NCBI RefSeq assembly: GCF_014803895.1
Contig: NZ_JAAVAU010000005.1
Span: 86,170 to 150,169 of the forward strand
Origin: Lactobacillus sp.
Lineage (GTDB): Bacteria; Bacillota; Bacilli; Lactobacillales; Lactobacillaceae
Length of the DNA: 64,000 bases
Direction: 5' to 3'
The notes beneath the pieces are model-generated. The model saw nothing but the letters and a program-made list of their open reading frames with translations, did no database searches and had not been told where the DNA came from. Both the position numbers and the translations under genes were made by a program. This document shows, in pieces, positions 18,172-26,859 of this stretch. Position 1 is the first letter of the stretch, and each line of letters begins with the position of its first letter.

Positions 18172-19572
18172 TTATTCAGGAGTGTTGTTTTCAATATTAG
18201 TCATCTTCAACAAGTCCATCCACTTATCATATTCAGCTTCAGTTACTTTACCACTCTTCAATGCTGCTTCTTTCAAGGTAATACCTTCCTTATCAGCATT
18301 TTGGGCAATTTTAGCAGCATCATGATAACCAATATGTGGGGATAACGCTGTAACGGTCATCAAGCTATTCTCAAGTAGCTCATTCATATGTTGCTCATTA
18401 ACCGTTAACCCTTGAATCATTCGATCAGTAAATCCAGTTATAGTACCAGATAGAATTTGGCATGAATTAAGGAAAGCCGCAATAATAACCGGTTTATAAA
18501 CGTTAAATTCAAATTGACCCTGAGAAGCTGCAAAAGTAATAGTAGTATCATTACCAAATACTTGGGCTGCTGCCATCGTTACAGCTTCTGCTTGAGTAGG
18601 ATTAACTTTGCCAGGCATAATCGATGAACCAGGCTCATTTGCCGGAATATTGAGTTCATTATAACCAGCACGGGGACCGGATGCTAAGTAACGAATATCC
18701 TGGGCTATCTTAAACACGTCTGCTGCCAAGGTCTTGATTGCACCATGAACAACATCCAATCCAGAATGATGAGCCATTCCCCAGAATTTATTATTCTCTA
18801 CTTTAAAGTCATGATGATATACCCTACTTAATTTTTCACCAATCTTTTCCTTCATACCAGGTGCAGCATTTAGACCAGTTCCTGTAGCAGTTCCCCCAAT
18901 AGCCAAATCATATAGTGTTGGCTTTAATTGCTGAATATATCCTAAATCATGTTTTAAGGCAGCAATATAGCCCGATAATTCCTCACCAAAAGTAATTGGT
19001 ACAGCATCTTGCAAATGGGTACGGCCAACTTTAACTGTCTTCCAGTACTTATCTTGCTTTACCTTTAATTCTTCAATTAAGTGTTCCACTACTGGTTCAA
19101 GTTCATCTAAAGCTTCAACTGCCGTAATATTCATTACGGTTGGAAAAGTATCATTTGAAGATTGTCCTCGGTTAACATCATCATTAGGTAAAACATTTAA
19201 CCCAGGATGGAGCTTATTTGCCAAGTTTGCAACAACTTCGTTAACATTCATGTTAGTTTGAGTACCTGATCCGGTTTGTAATACATGAAGTGGGAAATCT
19301 TTTCTTAGATCTTTATCACTTAGAGCAAGTAAATGATCGATAGCATCTTCAATTGCTTCTCCCTTATCTTGCGGTTCATCACCAATTTCAACATTTGATT
19401 CCGTAGCAGCACGTTTTAAGTGGAGAAATGCTCGAATAATTGATAGTGGCATTAATTCACCTGTGGGAAAATTATTGCGACTACGTTCAGTTTGTGGTCC
19501 CCATAGAGCATCCTTATTAATTTTAACGGGACCAAGTGTATCTTCTTCAATACGATAATTTTCTTCTGTCAT
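18172..19572 (-). CDS. fumC: Fumarate hydratase class II
   Basis: 466 residues with the fumarase/aspartase signature GSSIMPGKVNP (about 320) and conserved GSGTQTNMN and TVKVGRTHLQDA segments. It interconverts fumarate and malate. In a lactobacillus without a full TCA cycle it can feed malate to the neighbouring malolactic enzyme, or run the reductive branch to fumarate. It is on the same strand as the permease gene upstream but separated from it by a terminator. Confidence 0.92.
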   Translation of the reverse strand: MTEENYRIEEDTLGPVKINKDALWGPQTERSRNNFPTGELMPLSIIRAFLHLKRAATESNVEIGDEPQDKGEAIEDAIDHLLALSDKDLRKDFPLHVLQTGSGTQTNMNVNEVVANLANKLHPGLNVLPNDDVNRGQSSNDTFPTVMNITAVEALDELEPVVEHLIEELKVKQDKYWKTVKVGRTHLQDAVPITFGEELSGYIAALKHDLGYIQQLKPTLYDLAIGGTATGTGLNAAPGMKEKIGEKLSRVYHHDFKVENNKFWGMAHHSGLDVVHGAIKTLAADVFKIAQDIRYLASGPRAGYNELNIPANEPGSSIMPGKVNPTQAEAVTMAAAQVFGNDTTITFAASQGQFEFNVYKPVIIAAFLNSCQILSGTITGFTDRMIQGLTVNEQHMNELLENSLMTVTALSPHIGYHDAAKIAQNADKEGITLKEAALKSGKVTEAEYDKWMDLLKMTNIENNTPE

Positions 19573-19686
19573 AATATATTTTTCCTTTCTTACAGGCTTG
19601 CAAAATCACTAATACAACTTATTGTGAATTCTTTAACTAGAAATATATCACAATTATATTCAGAACTAAATTTTTTAGTAAAAAAA

Positions 19687-19712
19687 AGAATCAAGTCATA
19701 TGACCTGATTCT
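19687..19712 (-). terminator. Terminator of the malate permease gene
   Basis: A 26-base near-perfect palindrome (AGAATCAAGTCAT / ATGACCTGATTCT, one G-T pair) with an A run on its left, which is a T run for minus-strand transcripts. Confidence 0.75.
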
Positions 19713-19752
19713 AAAAAATATTGAAAATAGTAACTATTAATTCTATAGCTTA

Positions 19753-20718
19753 TTAGCCAATGATTAACATTAATACTGGAACAACTACGATAAATAAAAT
19801 AGTACTCAAAACAACAACATTAGTTGCGTAATCAACATCTCCGTGAGCATCTCCTGCCAAAACTGGTAAAACGGCTAATGCTGGAGTTGCAGCTTGTACG
19901 ATAAAGGTCTTGCTCATTAAAGGTGCCATTGAAAGACCAATAGCTGGTGCAAAAACCTTAATTAATAAAATCATAACTGCAGGTGCTAAAACAAAACGAC
20001 CTAGCAAAGCTACAACAGTATCTCTATCTAATTTAACATTTTTAATACCGGAATTTGCTAAAACAATACCAATATAAATTAACGATAATGGTGTCACAAG
20101 GTTACCAATATAAGTAAAGGTTTGACTAGCAAATGAAGGCAATTGAAGACCTGTTAAAAGCCATAAAACTGCTACAATGAAACCAACAAGTGGCATTGGA
20201 AGAAGTTTCTTCCATTCAATTTTACGTTCTTTCTTTTCTTCCTTGATCAAAGTAGGATCATCATTCTTAATTAAGAATACACCAAATGCCCAAGTAGAAA
20301 CGGTGTTAATGATGTAGTAAATCAAGAAATATGGCATTGCTTCATTACCAAATAAAGCAACGTTTAAAGGCATCCCAATAAAAATAGTATTAGCGTTAGC
20401 AATTGTATTAATAAAGGTACCACGACGACCTACGCGAATCTTCATTACCTTTACCAAAATAAACGCTACAATATAAGAAATTACTACCCCAATAGCAGGA
20501 ATAAGTAATCCCGCAAATAAATTAAGTAATTTTCCACGGGTAAGATTATTTTGGACAGATATAAAAATTGAAGCTGGCAAAGCTATCTTAGTAATAATCT
20601 TAGAAATATTACCTGAAAAGCTATCTGCTAACCAACCAGCACGACGCAAAACATATCCAAGCAACATAATCAAGACAATTACGACAATGCTTGACACAGA
20701 GGTTAAGAATGCTGTCAT
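19753..20718 (-). CDS. mleP: AEC-family transporter, probable malate permease
   Basis: 321 residues with about ten hydrophobic segments, of the auxin efflux carrier family that includes MleP-type malate permeases. A strong AGGAGGA precedes the ATG. Function is inferred mainly from neighbouring mleS, mleR and fumC, which make malate/lactate exchange the likeliest role. Confidence 0.75.
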   Translation of the reverse strand: MTAFLTSVSSIVVIVLIMLLGYVLRRAGWLADSFSGNISKIITKIALPASIFISVQNNLTRGKLLNLFAGLLIPAIGVVISYIVAFILVKVMKIRVGRRGTFINTIANANTIFIGMPLNVALFGNEAMPYFLIYYIINTVSTWAFGVFLIKNDDPTLIKEEKKERKIEWKKLLPMPLVGFIVAVLWLLTGLQLPSFASQTFTYIGNLVTPLSLIYIGIVLANSGIKNVKLDRDTVVALLGRFVLAPAVMILLIKVFAPAIGLSMAPLMSKTFIVQAATPALAVLPVLAGDAHGDVDYATNVVVLSTILFIVVVPVLMLIIG

Positions 20719-20847
20719 TGAATAGAGTCCTCCTCATATAAATTAAACTTTAGTTATATTAATGGTCGTAGATATGACCATAATTCTAACATAGTACTTA
20801 TACTACGTTTTTTGAATTTTTCAACCTTTTTTTGTTTTTTCACAAAA

Positions 20848-20871
20848 TAAAAAGGGCTTTCAAACCCTTGG
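20848..20871 (-). terminator. Terminator of the DUF2712/ABC operon
   Basis: Stem AAGGG / CCCTT with an A run to its left, 13 bases after the ATPase stop on the minus strand. Confidence 0.55.
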
Positions 20872-20883
20872 TGTACTGCTATC

Positions 20884-21522
20884 TTAACCTTTTATTACTG
20901 AAACAGTACCGTTTTTTACTCGATAAATTTTATCTGCTAAATCATTAATTACTTCCTTATCATGACTAGCAATCAGAATTGTTTTTTCTTCACTAGCAAG
21001 TTGTTTCATTTTTTGTTTAAAAATTTCAACCGCTTCATCATCCAAACCATTAGTTGGTTCATCTAAAACAAGTAATTCTTGATTTTCCATATAACTTTGA
21101 ATAATCGCAAGTTTTTGACGCATCCCCAACGAATATTTCTTTACTTTAGTGTCTTGGTACTTATCCATGCCAAAAACTCGCATTGCAGCAATAATTTCTT
21201 CTCTATCCACTAAGTTTTTAATATCAGCCAAATACTCTAAGTTTTTTAATCCAGTATAAGAATTGATAAAACCAGGCGTTTCAATAATTGTTCCTACATT
21301 AACTGGCATTTCACTATTAAGATTGATTCTTTGTCCCTTAATCTTAATTTCGCCATCAGTCTTGATGAAACCAAGGAGAGCACGAAAGAGCATCGTCTTA
21401 CCAGAACCGTTTTCACCAACAAAACCATTAACCGTACCCTGCTCTATTTCCAGAGAAATATTATTTAACAACCAATCATTTTTTACCCTTTTAGAAACAT
21501 TTTTTAATTCGATATAAGCCAT
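20884..21522 (-). CDS. ABC transporter ATP-binding protein
   Basis: 212 residues. Walker A GENGSGKT, signature motif region YSLGMRQKL, Walker B LLVLDEPTNGLD and H-loop ASHD are all present. This is the small single-domain type that works with separate membrane proteins, here the three genes upstream on the same strand. It is the last gene of an operon that starts with a secreted DUF2712-like protein; export of that protein or immunity to a peptide are possible roles. Confidence 0.88.
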   Translation of the reverse strand: MAYIELKNVSKRVKNDWLLNNISLEIEQGTVNGFVGENGSGKTMLFRALLGFIKTDGEIKIKGQRINLNSEMPVNVGTIIETPGFINSYTGLKNLEYLADIKNLVDREEIIAAMRVFGMDKYQDTKVKKYSLGMRQKLAIIQSYMENQELLVLDEPTNGLDDEAVEIFKQKMKQLASEEKTILIASHDKEVINDLADKIYRVKNGTVSVIKG

Positions 21523-21527
21523 ACTTA

Positions 21528-22160
21528 TCAGATCACTTCCACTTTTTTATTTACAAAATAAATTCCGACTATCAAAATTGCACTGCAAATTAATTCAAAA
21601 TAAATCGCATTTAAACTTGGTGTCGTTACAAACAATAGAAAATTCGTCTTAAATGCCAGCGCAAAAATCCCTAAAATAATTCCTACTTGCCAACTAAACG
21701 TCTGCGTAAACAGCAAGCTAATTAGTAACAATAGTAGTGTGACAGCTGCGAAGCTTACTGTTGCGTTAACAAATAACCAAGCAATTAACTCCATATCTTG
21801 AAATTTATTGCATAACGTTATTATTGCAAAATAAACAAAATTATAAATTATTGTTGCGACACCTAGATTAATAACTGTCGTCCCCAAAATTTTATTTCTA
21901 CTTGGATATCTGATCTGTGTCATGGGATTAGGTGCTAGTAGTATCTCTTCTAACCTAGACAAGATTAGCAATTCTCCCACCAAGTAATACAAGATCCAAT
22001 TTAAGTTTTGAAAAATGAAATCCAAATTTGGAGCATGATAGGTGTTGAAGATGTTGGTTTTACTACTAAATGATTCAGTCAATACAATTTGAGCTAGCAA
22101 TATTATTTCTAAAATTAAAAGGAAGTACTTGTATAATCTTATCTTCATCCGGCTATGCAT
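21528..22160 (-). CDS. Membrane protein of the DUF2712/ABC operon (third)
   Basis: 210 residues, about six hydrophobic segments and no enzymatic motif. Its start overlaps the end of the upstream membrane gene by 8 bases and its stop lies 5 bases before the ATPase gene. It is probably a membrane subunit of the transporter; I recognise no further family. Confidence 0.7.
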   Translation of the reverse strand: MHSRMKIRLYKYFLLILEIILLAQIVLTESFSSKTNIFNTYHAPNLDFIFQNLNWILYYLVGELLILSRLEEILLAPNPMTQIRYPSRNKILGTTVINLGVATIIYNFVYFAIITLCNKFQDMELIAWLFVNATVSFAAVTLLLLLISLLFTQTFSWQVGIILGIFALAFKTNFLLFVTTPSLNAIYFELICSAILIVGIYFVNKKVEVI

Positions 22161-22848
22161 AAATTTCTCTCCGCTTAAACAGATATACTTCTCCTAATAT
22201 TAAAATTATGACTATCCCCCAAATTATACAGGAATCATATGCAATCAAAATTACGTAATTTGGCTTAACAATAATATTTTCCCCCGTAATCCAGTGAATT
22301 ATATTACCTAAAACAGGATTAAAAGTTAAAACCTCTAAAATTACATAAAAAGAAATATTAATTAACGCATAGGAAAGCTTATGACAAATAATACTAAAAC
22401 CTAAAAGAAATACTTCTAATACCACTAACTCTTCAAAAATAAGCCAAATATTAAGAAAAAGGTTTGTCCAGGAAATAATGAATGGACGTTGTTTAACCAT
22501 TAGAAATCCAAGCAAAACTATTGTTGAAGTAATTGTATTAAGCAAACAAATTTTAATAATATTGATGAGCTGACTTTTTAACCATATTGTCCTATCCTTT
22601 AAACGAATTAATTCATCTGGTCGCCCTTTCCAAGGCATAGTGCTTACCATTCCACCTGTCCATAATCCTATCCATAATATAAAGCTTGTTTCATAAATAT
22701 TTTGAAAAACTGCCATCTTACCAAGAAATGGTACATCAGCCAAACCACTGATAGAATAATACAAGATGAATAACACAATGAATATAAATTCAGACGCATA
22801 TATTTTTGAACTAACAGTCTTAACCCTTCTTCTAGCTACAGGAATCAT
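22153..22848 (-). CDS. Membrane protein of the DUF2712/ABC operon (second)
   Basis: 231 residues with about six membrane segments. It overlaps both neighbours (17 bases upstream, 8 downstream), so the three membrane genes are translationally coupled. Together they resemble the DUF2705-type membrane proteins found next to DUF2712 genes; that family assignment is from memory and not certain. Confidence 0.7.
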   Translation of the reverse strand: MIPVARRRVKTVSSKIYASEFIFIVLFILYYSISGLADVPFLGKMAVFQNIYETSFILWIGLWTGGMVSTMPWKGRPDELIRLKDRTIWLKSQLINIIKICLLNTITSTIVLLGFLMVKQRPFIISWTNLFLNIWLIFEELVVLEVFLLGFSIICHKLSYALINISFYVILEVLTFNPVLGNIIHWITGENIIVKPNYVILIAYDSCIIWGIVIILILGEVYLFKRREIYA

Positions 22849-23620
22849 TTCGATAATTCTCCCAAGTTAATCCAAATATGATTACAGTAAGTATTACCCA
22901 ATATCCAATAATCCATAGCCACCCATCACTGTACCAATTAGCGTAGTTTGGTACTATTAATTGTGAAAGTGCTAAATTTTGATAGCCACTTAAATTGCCT
23001 AAGATAGTAGATAATATTACAATCAGAAGCGGAAAAATTGTTTCTACTCCCCTATGAATTGGAAAGTATGCACTTACTAAGCCTAATTGAGCAAAAAAGC
23101 CACTGAAAATAAATATAATTACGAGATAAATAGTCCAAAACACAAACGGATAAGTAGAAAATAACTGATATCCCCATCCGTCTCTACCTATTAAATAAAA
23201 CTCAGGGTGAGACGGTAAAGTAGTAACCTTATATCTACTAAAATAAATAATTCCCTCAATAATTAATGGAAAAATACCCACTATTCCTCCAATTAAGAAA
23301 CCAGATAAAAGCGTATTTTTCAAATACTTTCTTTTATTACTTCTAACTACAATTGATGTTATCATCCTGTTTTTCTTATCTTCTTCAATTATACTTGCTC
23401 CTGCTAACCCACACATTAGTGGTAATAATACAGAATATAATTGGCTTCCCAAACCAGAGTTATCATAGCCAATCATATGTGCAAAAGCATTATTGTACCA
23501 AAACGCATTTACATGATTGATGGTTTTAGCCTGAATAACAACAATTACTAAGCCAAGTAACAAAGCAACTATTGTTTGCCACCTAAGAATCAGTCGCTTC
23601 ATTTCAATTTTAAACAGCAT
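22832..23620 (-). CDS. Membrane protein of the DUF2712/ABC operon (first)
   Basis: 262 residues from the ATG at 23620, which has GGGAGA upstream; the frame is open ten residues further but without a ribosome site. The N-terminus MLFKIEMKRL followed by a membrane helix is typical of ABC-2-type permeases, and about six helices follow. A hairpin at 23638-23663 separates it from the secreted-protein gene. Confidence 0.72.
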   Translation of the reverse strand: MLFKIEMKRLILRWQTIVALLLGLVIVVIQAKTINHVNAFWYNNAFAHMIGYDNSGLGSQLYSVLLPLMCGLAGASIIEEDKKNRMITSIVVRSNKRKYLKNTLLSGFLIGGIVGIFPLIIEGIIYFSRYKVTTLPSHPEFYLIGRDGWGYQLFSTYPFVFWTIYLVIIFIFSGFFAQLGLVSAYFPIHRGVETIFPLLIVILSTILGNLSGYQNLALSQLIVPNYANWYSDGWLWIIGYWVILTVIIFGLTWENYRNDSCS

Positions 23621-23637
23621 ATTTGTCTCCCTAAACA

Positions 23638-23663
23638 AAAAGATATCCATTTCTGGGTATCTT
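23638..23663 (-). terminator. Attenuator-like hairpin between the secreted-protein gene and its transporter genes
   Basis: On the minus strand an imperfect stem AAAGATACCC / GGATATCTTT is followed by a short T-rich stretch. It may act as a partial terminator that keeps the secreted protein more abundant than the transporter. Confidence 0.55.
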
Positions 23664-23672
23664 TCAAAATTA

Positions 23673-24089
23673 TTAAATAGAATCTGGACTCCATAATCCC
23701 TTTACATGAATACGTACATAATTAATACTTGCCGTATGGACACCTAGCATAATATTAGTACGACCATACATTTCATATGCTCGATTATAAATCTTAACGC
23801 TCTGACCTTGCTTTAAATCATAGCTACCAGTATTAATACTTGCTCCATTTGCACGTACTGTCCATACATGAGCTTCTCCTTTTCCAATTTGTGTCACACG
23901 TGCATAAGATCTACTTTTATCAGTTTTTAATCGTGCAGAACTATAACTACTTCCTTCAAAAGGACTTAGATTAAATTCAAATCCACTATCTGAGTGATTA
24001 TTAGCAGACACAATCCCTGTTGTTCCTACTGCAAGCATAGTAGCACCTAAAGCAGCTACTATACCGTTTCTTAACATCTTCTTTTTCAT
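23673..24089 (-). CDS. Small secreted DUF2712-like protein
   Basis: 138 residues. Signal peptide about 1-29 (cleavage near VSANN), then a roughly 110-residue mature domain rich in Ser, Tyr and Gly, beginning NHSDSGFEFNLSPF, which matches my memory of DUF2712. Mature chain has no Cys. The arrangement (small secreted protein, membrane proteins, ATPase) parallels lactococcin 972-type bacteriocin loci, but the sequence is not clearly of that family. It starts 18 bases after a 14-residue peptide ORF, downstream of an rgg gene. Confidence 0.75.
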   Translation of the reverse strand: MKKKMLRNGIVAALGATMLAVGTTGIVSANNHSDSGFEFNLSPFEGSSYSSARLKTDKSRSYARVTQIGKGEAHVWTVRANGASINTGSYDLKQGQSVKIYNRAYEMYGRTNIMLGVHTASINYVRIHVKGLWSPDSI

Positions 24090-24107
24090 CCCCTTTGTCC
24101 TCTTTCT

Positions 24108-24152
24108 TTAAATAAAAACAGATAACAAGATTGGTAACATTGTAATTAGCAT
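24108..24152 (-). CDS. Candidate leaderless signalling peptide MLITMLPILLSVFI
   Basis: Fourteen codons with AGAGAGGT 7 bases before the ATG, placed between rgg2 (stop 24251) and the DUF2712-like gene (start 24089) on the same strand. The peptide is uncharged and hydrophobic; its MLPILL resembles MLLPVLL of the peptide at 8520. Alone, so short an ORF means little; the ribosome site plus the identical arrangement at the second locus support it. Confidence 0.6.
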   Translation of the reverse strand: MLITMLPILLSVFI

Positions 24153-24196
24153 TTTTTTACCTCTCTATTAGAATTTACATTTATTTTAAAGTAAGC

Positions 24197-24222
24197 TAGC
24201 AAATTCGTCACTAGATTCGCTA
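24197..24222. promoter_or_regulatory. Dyad upstream of the peptide-DUF2712 unit
   Basis: TAGCAAAT ... ATTCGCTA (one mismatch, 10-base spacer), about 45 bases before the peptide ORF and so near the expected promoter. Candidate Rgg operator. Confidence 0.35.
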
Positions 24223-24228
24223 AATAAA

Positions 24229-24256
24229 AAAATAATCGCGAATTTCGCGATTATTT
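24229..24256 (-). terminator. Terminator of rgg2
   Basis: Stem AATAATCGCGAA / TTCGCGATTATT overlapping the rgg2 stop codon, with an A run on the left. It separates rgg2 from the peptide gene, so the peptide needs its own promoter. Confidence 0.8.
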
Positions 24257-25081
24257 TTCCTTCGGTAATAACTTTGCAATACTACTCAAGCCATATTTAC
24301 TTAATACTCTAGCAATTTCTTTAGCATCCTCTTGATTATCCTTTAAAATATCATCCAAATACCTACCTATAATTTTATAAACAAAAACTTCTGGTGTCAT
24401 TGGTACTTTTTCTAAAAGATTTAAAACTTCAGAAACATATTTTAATTTTTTAGTCCATCTATTAAATACATAGTTTACACATATTCCTGCAACTAACTCC
24501 TCAGTTTCAATATTATTCATATCATTTTCTGCATAATACTGAATTAACTGATATATATAATAATCAAGTTCATTACCATCAAAAACAATCATCGAATTAA
24601 CAAATAAACGCATCCTAGACTCGCTTTTTACCCAACTACTTTCTGTAAATAATATCTGTTTAACTTTTTGCTTGGTCTTACTATCTATTTTATCTACTGT
24701 ATTTTTTAAAATATGTTTAATCAGGACTGACCTAATCTTAACTTCTTGACTAACATCACTGGATTGAATTGTAGCGTCTAATTCATCTATCTGACTAACA
24801 TCTTTTTGATAAAATACATCTCTCAATTTAGTCGCTAATCTATATTGAAGATTTACATTTCGACTTTCATAACTTATATATTCTTCCCTAAGCTTCAAAG
24901 CAAAATCTTCAAAATTTATCTTATTAGCAGCCAGCAACTTAAACAAGTCATCACTATCAATTCCCTGCTGACCTAATTCAATCTTTGAATAATTTGATGC
25001 CGTAAAAATCCCTTTTACAAACTTTTCCTGTGTGAGTCCCAACTTAATCCGCTCATCTTTTAAAGCTTCATTTATTTTCAT
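24251..25081 (-). CDS. Rgg/GadR/MutR-family transcriptional regulator (Rgg2)
   Basis: 276 residues from the ATG at 25081 (AGGTGAG upstream); the open frame extends 43 residues further without a start signal. N-terminal XRE helix-turn-helix (MKINEALKDERIKLGLTQEK...), then a TPR-like peptide-binding region. It aligns along its length with Rgg1 at 8645. Likely controls the downstream peptide, DUF2712-like protein and ABC transporter. Confidence 0.85.
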   Translation of the reverse strand: MKINEALKDERIKLGLTQEKFVKGIFTASNYSKIELGQQGIDSDDLFKLLAANKINFEDFALKLREEYISYESRNVNLQYRLATKLRDVFYQKDVSQIDELDATIQSSDVSQEVKIRSVLIKHILKNTVDKIDSKTKQKVKQILFTESSWVKSESRMRLFVNSMIVFDGNELDYYIYQLIQYYAENDMNNIETEELVAGICVNYVFNRWTKKLKYVSEVLNLLEKVPMTPEVFVYKIIGRYLDDILKDNQEDAKEIARVLSKYGLSSIAKLLPKEK

Positions 25082-25160
25082 AATTATCTCACCTTTCTTT
25101 TCAATATTGGGACAAATACTAAATTTAGTTTTTATATCATAACAAATTTTTATGCAAAAT

Positions 25161-25192
25161 AAAGAGCATAATTCATCTAAATTTTGCTCTTT
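25161..25192 (-). terminator. Terminator of clcA
   Basis: AAAGAGCA / TGCTCTTT with a 16-base loop, 15 bases after the clcA stop. Confidence 0.6.
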
Positions 25193-25206
25193 ATCTAATC
25201 TTAATT

Positions 25207-26763
25207 TCATCCATCAAGTTCAACGCCTTGAAGTTTCTTCATTTTGTCATAAACATACCCACGCTGGTTAGTATCCACTTCTAAGACCAACATATCCCCA
25301 GCGGCAATCACCGTGCTTCCATCAGGAATAATATCATGGCCGTCTCGCTTAATAATTTTAACCAAGGTATTTTCTGGCCACTTAACTTCAGAAATTTTCT
25401 TATCAACCAAATGACTGCTCTCATAAACTGGCAAAGTCAATTCATCTTCTGTCCCAATATATTCGTCATTATGAGTACCTTTTTTATCCATAGCAGCTGC
25501 TAACTGACCGTATATAGGATGTCCACCAAGTAGCTGATCAACTAGTAACGCCACAAAAGCTACGACAGCTAATGGCATTAATTGGAAAAGTGAGCCAACC
25601 ATTTCAGTAATTAATACAATTGCCGTAAAAGGTGCTCTGATAATTGCTGCGAAATATCCTGCCATGGAGAAGATAATCAAGTTAATGACAAATTTCCCCG
25701 GTAATAATCCTAGTTGATTCATTATCATTCCATACACAGCTCCAATCAAGGCACCCATGGTTAAGATTGGCAAGAAGATCCCACTCGGCAAGCCTGAGTC
25801 ATACGACACAATAGAGAAAGCAATTCTGAGAATATAGTAAACTCCTAAAGTTCCAATCAAAGCCCATCCGGTTCCTGTAATCATTTTTGGCAATGCTAAA
25901 ATTAATCGATTACCCGGACCAGTAATTAATGGTACATAATACATGATTGGTATCAAAATAGCTAAAGGAATTAGACCATGAAGCCATGAAGGTAAGAAGG
26001 TGATTTTAGCATAAACTTTCCTCAAGCTAAATAATCCTACCTTATACAAGTGACCTAACAGACCCAAGACAAGGCCTAAAATAAGTAAGTGCCAATACAA
26101 GTTAGTTGGTAAGCGAAAATTATAAGCTAATGCCAAGGAGGGTTTTTGCCCAAAGATATTAGATACAACATAATCAGCTGCAATCGCTCCTACTAGCGCA
26201 TTCATCCATACCTTCGGTGAAAAATTATGAAAAACTTCTTCAAGTACAAAAAGCGCTCCACTAAGCGGTGCTCCAAAAGCAGCTGACAAACCACTTGCTG
26301 CACCAGTAGCAAGCAAAACTCTTGTATTAGTTTTATTTTGCTTAAATCCTTGAGCAACACCTTGACCAATAGATGATCCTAACTGTAGTGAGGGACCTTC
26401 TGGTCCTAAAAAAAGACCCGTGCCAATTACCATAATTCCACCGATTAGCTTTCGCCAAAGAATGGGCCACCATTGTAAATGAAGCTTACCTTCCATTTGC
26501 AATTTAACTTCAGGAATACCAGATCCTCCAACGTGAGGATATTGTTTAACAAAATATCCAGCAATTAAGCCTACTAAAAACAGACCAACTACAATTGCAA
26601 CAAACCATACTGGATTACGATGAGCATTTTTAAATAACGTTAGCCAAAAACCTGATGTCTTTTCAATACCAAATCTAAATAATCCAACAACACCTCCTGC
26701 AAGAATACCAACAATTAATGCTTGGCCTAATACTTTCAGATTATTTCTTTCTTCTTTATTCAT
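25207..26763 (-). CDS. clcA: ClC-family chloride channel/transporter with TrkA-C domain
   Basis: 518 residues. Selectivity-filter motifs GGSGIPE, GPEGPSLQ and GIFLP are present across a typical ClC membrane core (about 1-420). The equivalent of the gating glutamate is E in GPEGP. A cytoplasmic TrkA-C (RCK-C) domain follows (about 435-515). It probably exchanges chloride (or fluoride) for protons and helps in acid. Single gene with its own terminator. Confidence 0.88.
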   Translation of the reverse strand: MNKEERNNLKVLGQALIVGILAGGVVGLFRFGIEKTSGFWLTLFKNAHRNPVWFVAIVVGLFLVGLIAGYFVKQYPHVGGSGIPEVKLQMEGKLHLQWWPILWRKLIGGIMVIGTGLFLGPEGPSLQLGSSIGQGVAQGFKQNKTNTRVLLATGAASGLSAAFGAPLSGALFVLEEVFHNFSPKVWMNALVGAIAADYVVSNIFGQKPSLALAYNFRLPTNLYWHLLILGLVLGLLGHLYKVGLFSLRKVYAKITFLPSWLHGLIPLAILIPIMYYVPLITGPGNRLILALPKMITGTGWALIGTLGVYYILRIAFSIVSYDSGLPSGIFLPILTMGALIGAVYGMIMNQLGLLPGKFVINLIIFSMAGYFAAIIRAPFTAIVLITEMVGSLFQLMPLAVVAFVALLVDQLLGGHPIYGQLAAAMDKKGTHNDEYIGTEDELTLPVYESSHLVDKKISEVKWPENTLVKIIKRDGHDIIPDGSTVIAAGDMLVLEVDTNQRGYVYDKMKKLQGVELDG

Positions 26764-26810
26764 TTGCTTTCCCCTACTTATTTGGATTTTTCCTATAAAT
26801 AGTATAAAAC

Positions 26811-26838
26811 AAAAAGCTGTAGCTTTTGCTACAGCTTT
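26811..26838 (-). terminator. Terminator of gnd
   Basis: Stem AAAGCTGTAGC / GCTACAGCTTT with a TTTT loop and an A run on the left, adjacent to a parS-like site. Confidence 0.8.
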
Positions 26839-26840
26839 TA

Positions 26841-26856
26841 AGTTTCACATGAAACA
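26841..26856. promoter_or_regulatory. parS-like ParB-binding site (left of oriC)
   Basis: AGTTTCACATGAAACA differs from the consensus TGTTTCACGTGAAACA at two positions (first base and one central G to A). The 14-base core GTTTCACATGAAAC is a perfect palindrome. It lies about 7 kb from oriC, where parS sites cluster, between the gnd terminator and stop codon. Confidence 0.6.
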
Positions 26857-26859
26857 CTA

